Of a DNA stretch of 64,000 bases, positions 61,023 through 64,000 are shown piece after piece. The position numbers were made by a program, and so were the translations under genes. The DNA is from JAKFEW01 sp036675505. GTDB taxonomy: Bacteria; Cyanobacteriota; Sericytochromatia; S15B-MN24; JAQBPE01. The notes under the pieces are model-generated. The model saw nothing but the letters and a program-made list of their open reading frames with translations, was not told the origin of the DNA and ran no database searches. Positions within the stretch are counted from its first letter, which is position 1. Every line of letters starts with the position of its first letter. Where the stretch lies: the NCBI GenBank assembly GCA_036675505.1, contig JAKFEW010000109.1:14181-78180 (forward strand), read 5' to 3'.

Positions 61023-61940
61023 TCAGGCGTCGAAGCGGATGAACTCGCCGACGCGCACCTTGTCGTAGATCTCCTCGATGTCGGCGTTCCTGAGGCCGAC
61101 GCAGCCGTGCGAGAAATCGCGACCGATCGAGCCCTCCTGGTAGGTGCCGTGGAGCTCCTGGCCGCTGCCGCCGGGCAGGCGCCGGCCAGTCGCGGGGTCG
61201 ATCCGCGTGAGGTCGAGCAAGCGCGTGCCGAAGGCCGTGCCGCCCGATTCCGGCCACAGGCGGTTGCTGACGTCGGTGGGGTCGCTGTTCTTGCCCGCCA
61301 CGACGCGGACGCCAGGGGTGGTGCGGCCGCCGCGGCCATCTTCATGGTCGGCCTTGCCGGTGCGCACGCCATACACCTTGGTGAGGTTGCCGGCCTTGTC
61401 GTACATGAACGCGCGGTGCTGCGAGATGCTCACGATCACGCGGGCCTTCTTGCCGTTGCCCAGGTCGGGGTCCGGGATAGGGCCCGGGCTCACGCCGGGG
61501 TCCCAGCTGGTCTTGCCTGGCGGGGGCGCGTGGCGGTCGAGCGCCCGCATCGTCTGGGGACCCAACACGCCGTCGGCCGTGAGGCCGGCCATCACCTGGA
61601 AGTTCTTGATCGCCTGGACGGTCTGCGCGCCGTAGTAGCCGCCCGGGCCGCCGGGTACCGCGAAGCCCATGTCGATCAGCGCGCGCTGCACGGCGGCGAC
61701 GCCGGCCGTGGTGGTGCCGGTGCGCAGGATCTTGCCGCCATGGACGGCCGCGAGGTCGCCGTGCGCCGCGAAGCGACGGTTGGCGAAGGGCGTGCGCGTC
61801 TGGAGGGTGTCGGAAGGCATCGGCTGCGGCACGGCAGGCGTTTGCACAGGCGCCGGCTGCTGCGGCGCGCGCAGGACCTTCCAGAGGGTCGCACCGAGGC
61901 CGATCGGACGGACGCTGGTACCGGGAATGGGTTCGGGCAT
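61023..61940 (-). CDS. L,D-transpeptidase with peptidoglycan-binding domain
   Basis: A 305-residue protein. Residues about 68-138 form a PG-binding domain (AAVQRALIDMGF, QTVQAIKNFQVMAGLTADGVLGPQTMRAL-type). Residues 165-303 are the YkuD catalytic domain: ARVIVSISQHRAFMY and the active site HGTYQEG...SHGCVGLRNAD with His264, His278 and Cys280. It makes 3-3 cross-links or anchors proteins to peptidoglycan. No signal peptide is visible, which is odd for this enzyme; export may use another route or an upstream start not seen. AAGGAG lies 10 bases upstream. Confidence 0.9.
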   Translation of the reverse strand: MPEPIPGTSVRPIGLGATLWKVLRAPQQPAPVQTPAVPQPMPSDTLQTRTPFANRRFAAHGDLAAVHGGKILRTGTTTAGVAAVQRALIDMGFAVPGGPGGYYGAQTVQAIKNFQVMAGLTADGVLGPQTMRALDRHAPPPGKTSWDPGVSPGPIPDPDLGNGKKARVIVSISQHRAFMYDKAGNLTKVYGVRTGKADHEDGRGGRTTPGVRVVAGKNSDPTDVSNRLWPESGGTAFGTRLLDLTRIDPATGRRLPGGSGQELHGTYQEGSIGRDFSHGCVGLRNADIEEIYDKVRVGEFIRFDA

Positions 61941-62020
61941 GGAATGGGCACTCCTTGGCTTCCGATCCGGTTATCCGCCGAGCGCCGTGCAGTCTTTCTT
62001 ATGGGCCTTCGAAAAACCCT

Positions 62021-63220
62021 TTAATTTTCTGTTAAGTCTAGCAGGTCCCCCTCGCCGGAAGCGCCGTCGCCACCACCGCCACCACCGCCCCTGCCGCCGA
62101 CCTGGGGCGGCATCATGATGATCGGCCCCATGCCGCCCGCCATCGGGCCTGTCCGGTCCGGCCGGCGGGCCTCGCGCTCGGCCGCCGCCTCGAGGTGGGC
62201 CTGGTAGCGCCGGAGCGCGTCGCGCGCCTCGGCCACGGACGCCGCGGCCTCCTCGAGATCGAGCGGCGCCTGGCCGAGCCGGCGCCGGGCCGCGTCGATG
62301 CGCCCTTCGACCTCCGGGTCGCCAGGCAGGCCGAGCGACTCGGCGCGGGCGCGCGTCGCGTCGTACGCGCCTGCGAGGTCCGCGAGCCGGTGCGTCAGCT
62401 CGCCGGCATGGCGCGGCAGTTCCTCCCAGGTGATCGCCGGGCGCTCGGCGAGCGCCCGGCCCTCGAGCCGATCCAGCGCCCGCGCCACGCCGCGCACGGA
62501 CTCGAGCGCGGCGCTCGGGTCCTCGCCCGCGATCCGCTCGGCGTCTGCCAGCCGGCCGCGCAAGATCGACAGCCCGTCCTCGCCCACGGCGCGCCCGCGC
62601 AGGGCGGCGAGGCGACTGCGAGCGCCCGCGGCCTCGGATTCCACCTCGGCCTGGTCGTCGGCGATCGCCGCCATCGTCGTGACCGCCGCCGCGAGCTCCG
62701 CTTCGAGCGGGATCAGGCGGCGATCGACGGCGCTCAAGATCCCCTCCGCTTCGCTCGCGCGGTTCTCGGCGAGCGCCTTCTCGGCGATCGTGAGCTCCTC
62801 GCCGAGCGCGTTCGCCTCGGTAAGGATCTCCAAGGTCTGGCGATCGAGGTCGACGTAGGTCCGCGACGTGAGCGTATCTTCAGATAGCCCCTGGCGGCCG
62901 GGCAGCCCCAGGCGGCCGCGCCGGCCGTCCTCATCGAGCTGGAGCGCCGCGCCGAGCAGGCGCCCGTGCAACGCCTTGAGGCGGGCGAGGCGATCGCGCA
63001 ACGCGCCCTGGCGCTCGGGCCCGCCACGGCGGCCGGGCCGCCGCAGGGCGAGGAACGCGCCGGCCGCGAGCGGCAGCACCACCAGCCACCACGGGAAACC
63101 ACCGCCACCGCCCTCGCCCTGAGCCAGCACCAGGTCCGCCGGATCGACGACGGCGGCGGCCGCCGGTCCGCCAACGAGCAAAGCCGCCACCAGGGCGGCG
63201 CCGAGCCACGTTCGTTGCAT
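62021..63220 (-). CDS. membrane-anchored coiled-coil protein, hypothetical
   Basis: A 399-residue protein. A signal peptide (MQRTWLGAALVAALLVGGPAA) is followed by a short exported segment and one transmembrane helix (FPWWLVVLPLAAGAFLAL, about 44-61). About 280 residues of alpha-helix and coiled coil come next (for example LDRQTLEILTEANALGEELT). The C-terminus is Gly/Met-rich and then acidic (EGDLLDLTEN). The layout is that of TPM-associated or EzrA-like coiled-coil proteins. The start at 63220 has GGAG 9 bases upstream; longer frames are poorly coding. Confidence 0.68.
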   Translation of the reverse strand: MQRTWLGAALVAALLVGGPAAAAVVDPADLVLAQGEGGGGGFPWWLVVLPLAAGAFLALRRPGRRGGPERQGALRDRLARLKALHGRLLGAALQLDEDGRRGRLGLPGRQGLSEDTLTSRTYVDLDRQTLEILTEANALGEELTIAEKALAENRASEAEGILSAVDRRLIPLEAELAAAVTTMAAIADDQAEVESEAAGARSRLAALRGRAVGEDGLSILRGRLADAERIAGEDPSAALESVRGVARALDRLEGRALAERPAITWEELPRHAGELTHRLADLAGAYDATRARAESLGLPGDPEVEGRIDAARRRLGQAPLDLEEAAASVAEARDALRRYQAHLEAAAEREARRPDRTGPMAGGMGPIIMMPPQVGGRGGGGGGGDGASGEGDLLDLTEN

Positions 63221-63463
63221 AGGTCGCGCTCCACGAGGCATAGTCGCCCCGAGCCTAGCACCGCGCCGGGCGGCCCCCCTACAGCCAGGCGAGCGTTGGG
63301 TAGGCGCGTCGCGCCGGTGCGACGCGCGCTCCCATGAAGGTGAGATTAAGCTCCGGTGAGGCTTCGCCCATCGCCCCGTTGGATTTCGGTTAAACCGCGC
63401 ATCGCGGCGGCCTGGCGGGGGATATCTCATGGACCGCGTCCCGGATGCCTGCCTGGAGACCCC

Positions 63464-64000
63464 ATGCCCCGCCGCCCGCTCCCCGCGTTTTGCCTCGCCT
63501 CGCTCCTGCTGCTCGCCGGCTGTACGCAGCCGATCGGCGTTCAGGCGGTGCTCGCGCAGGCGCCGGACCGGCAGACCAAAGTCGCGCGGCCCGCGCTGCG
63601 CACCGGCCCGCCGAAGGCCACGGGGACCGCGGCCGCGAAGAACCCGGATGAGGCCGGCGACATCCGCCTCGACCTCAAGATCCAGGACGACCGCTTCAAG
63701 TTGCTCGCCACGGCCTCGGACGTCGCGCGCATCAAGCTCGAGCTCTATTCGCTGCTCAGCCAGCCGCCGAGCCTGGTCGGCCAGGACGAGGCGACCCGAG
63801 ACGAGCTGCGGGGCGGCACGACGCTCGGCTTTACAGGCGTCGGCATGGGCCTGTACGAGCTGCGGCTTTCGGCCTGGAACGACCTCGGCGCGCGGATCGG
63901 CGTCGCCTCCGGCCGCGTCGCCGTGGAGCCGCGGCAGGTCGCCACCGTCGCGATCCGCCTGCAGCTCGTCGCGCCGCGCCCGGCCACGCCGGCGCCGGGT
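63464..64000 (+). CDS. lipoprotein, cut by the window end
   Basis: 179 codons are visible and no stop is reached. The signal peptide MPRRPLPAFCLASLLLLAGC has a lipobox (LLAGC). After an Ala/Lys/Pro linker, a beta-sandwich-like domain begins with DIRLDLKIQDDRFKLLATAS and MGLYELRLSAWNDLGARIG. This resembles the start of surface carbohydrate-binding or fibronectin-like modules, but no family was recognised. The ATG has GGAG 6 bases upstream. Confidence 0.75.
   Translation, partial: MPRRPLPAFCLASLLLLAGCTQPIGVQAVLAQAPDRQTKVARPALRTGPPKATGTAAAKNPDEAGDIRLDLKIQDDRFKLLATASDVARIKLELYSLLSQPPSLVGQDEATRDELRGGTTLGFTGVGMGLYELRLSAWNDLGARIGVASGRVAVEPRQVATVAIRLQLVAPRPATPAPG

Overview
The window is very GC-rich, with third codon positions almost always G or C, and it comes from a Gram-negative-type bacterium. 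It carries a TolC-type outer-membrane factor, an RND efflux pump, many lipoprotein signal peptides with a lipobox cysteine, and an L,D-transpeptidase. No rRNA, tRNA, CRISPR array, prophage or transposase gene was seen. Several lipoproteins share an unusual octapeptide repeat, roughly [ILM][VI][AT][AT]G[AG]G[NS]. I suspect a little-studied lineage, possibly one of the non-photosynthetic relatives of Cyanobacteria (Sericytochromatia-like), but that placement is only a guess from overall flavour.

Layout. 1-8 kb: two small DUF4870-like membrane proteins, a small coiled-coil protein, a large degenerate protein kinase fused to an AAA ATPase and TPRs, a beta-propeller-like protein and a MASE1 sensor histidine kinase. 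8-16 kb: an octapeptide-repeat lipoprotein; biotin carboxylase, a 71-residue biotin carrier and HMG-CoA lyase; two more lipoproteins; an AAC(6')-like acetyltransferase; and a HipA/PI-kinase-like protein overlapping a tiny zinc-ribbon gene. 16-30 kb (minus strand): an NHL-propeller lipoprotein, then a compact run czcC-czcB-czcA preceded by a CYTH-like exported protein, a VTC-domain polyphosphate polymerase and an exopolyphosphatase, with a ZntA-type metal ATPase just upstream. This looks like a combined polyphosphate and heavy-metal unit and is the most interesting gene cluster here.

30-39 kb: a phytoene-desaturase-like oxidoreductase divergent from a dimethylglycine/sarcosine-dehydrogenase-like enzyme, a TPR protein, a second sensor kinase, a DUF6544-like protein, dprA and a deoxyhypusine-synthase-like gene. 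39.9-46 kb: five tightly packed genes for surface polysaccharide (four glycosyltransferases and a MurJ/Wzx-like flippase). 46.3-47.6 kb is the only long stretch without a confident gene. It holds two tandem TC-microsatellite and hairpin modules, then a promoter and a strongly structured leader of about 490 nt ahead of a GNAT-nitrilase-nucleoside hydrolase set. 50-64 kb: small membrane and cytosolic proteins, PdxA, two paralogous Pro/Thr-rich PPC-like lipoproteins, more octapeptide lipoproteins, 3-oxoacid CoA-transferase (scoAB), gamma-glutamyltransferase, an L,D-transpeptidase, a coiled-coil membrane protein and a lipoprotein cut by the window end.

Links between genes. HMG-CoA lyase (10.5 kb) would make acetoacetate and ScoAB (56 kb) would activate it, which suggests leucine or ketone-body catabolism. 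The lipoprotein genes at 13035 and 59416 share a promoter plus inverted-repeat architecture with identical spacing, pointing to one small regulon of envelope proteins. Readable promoters mostly have an 18-bp spacer between the -35 and -10 boxes.
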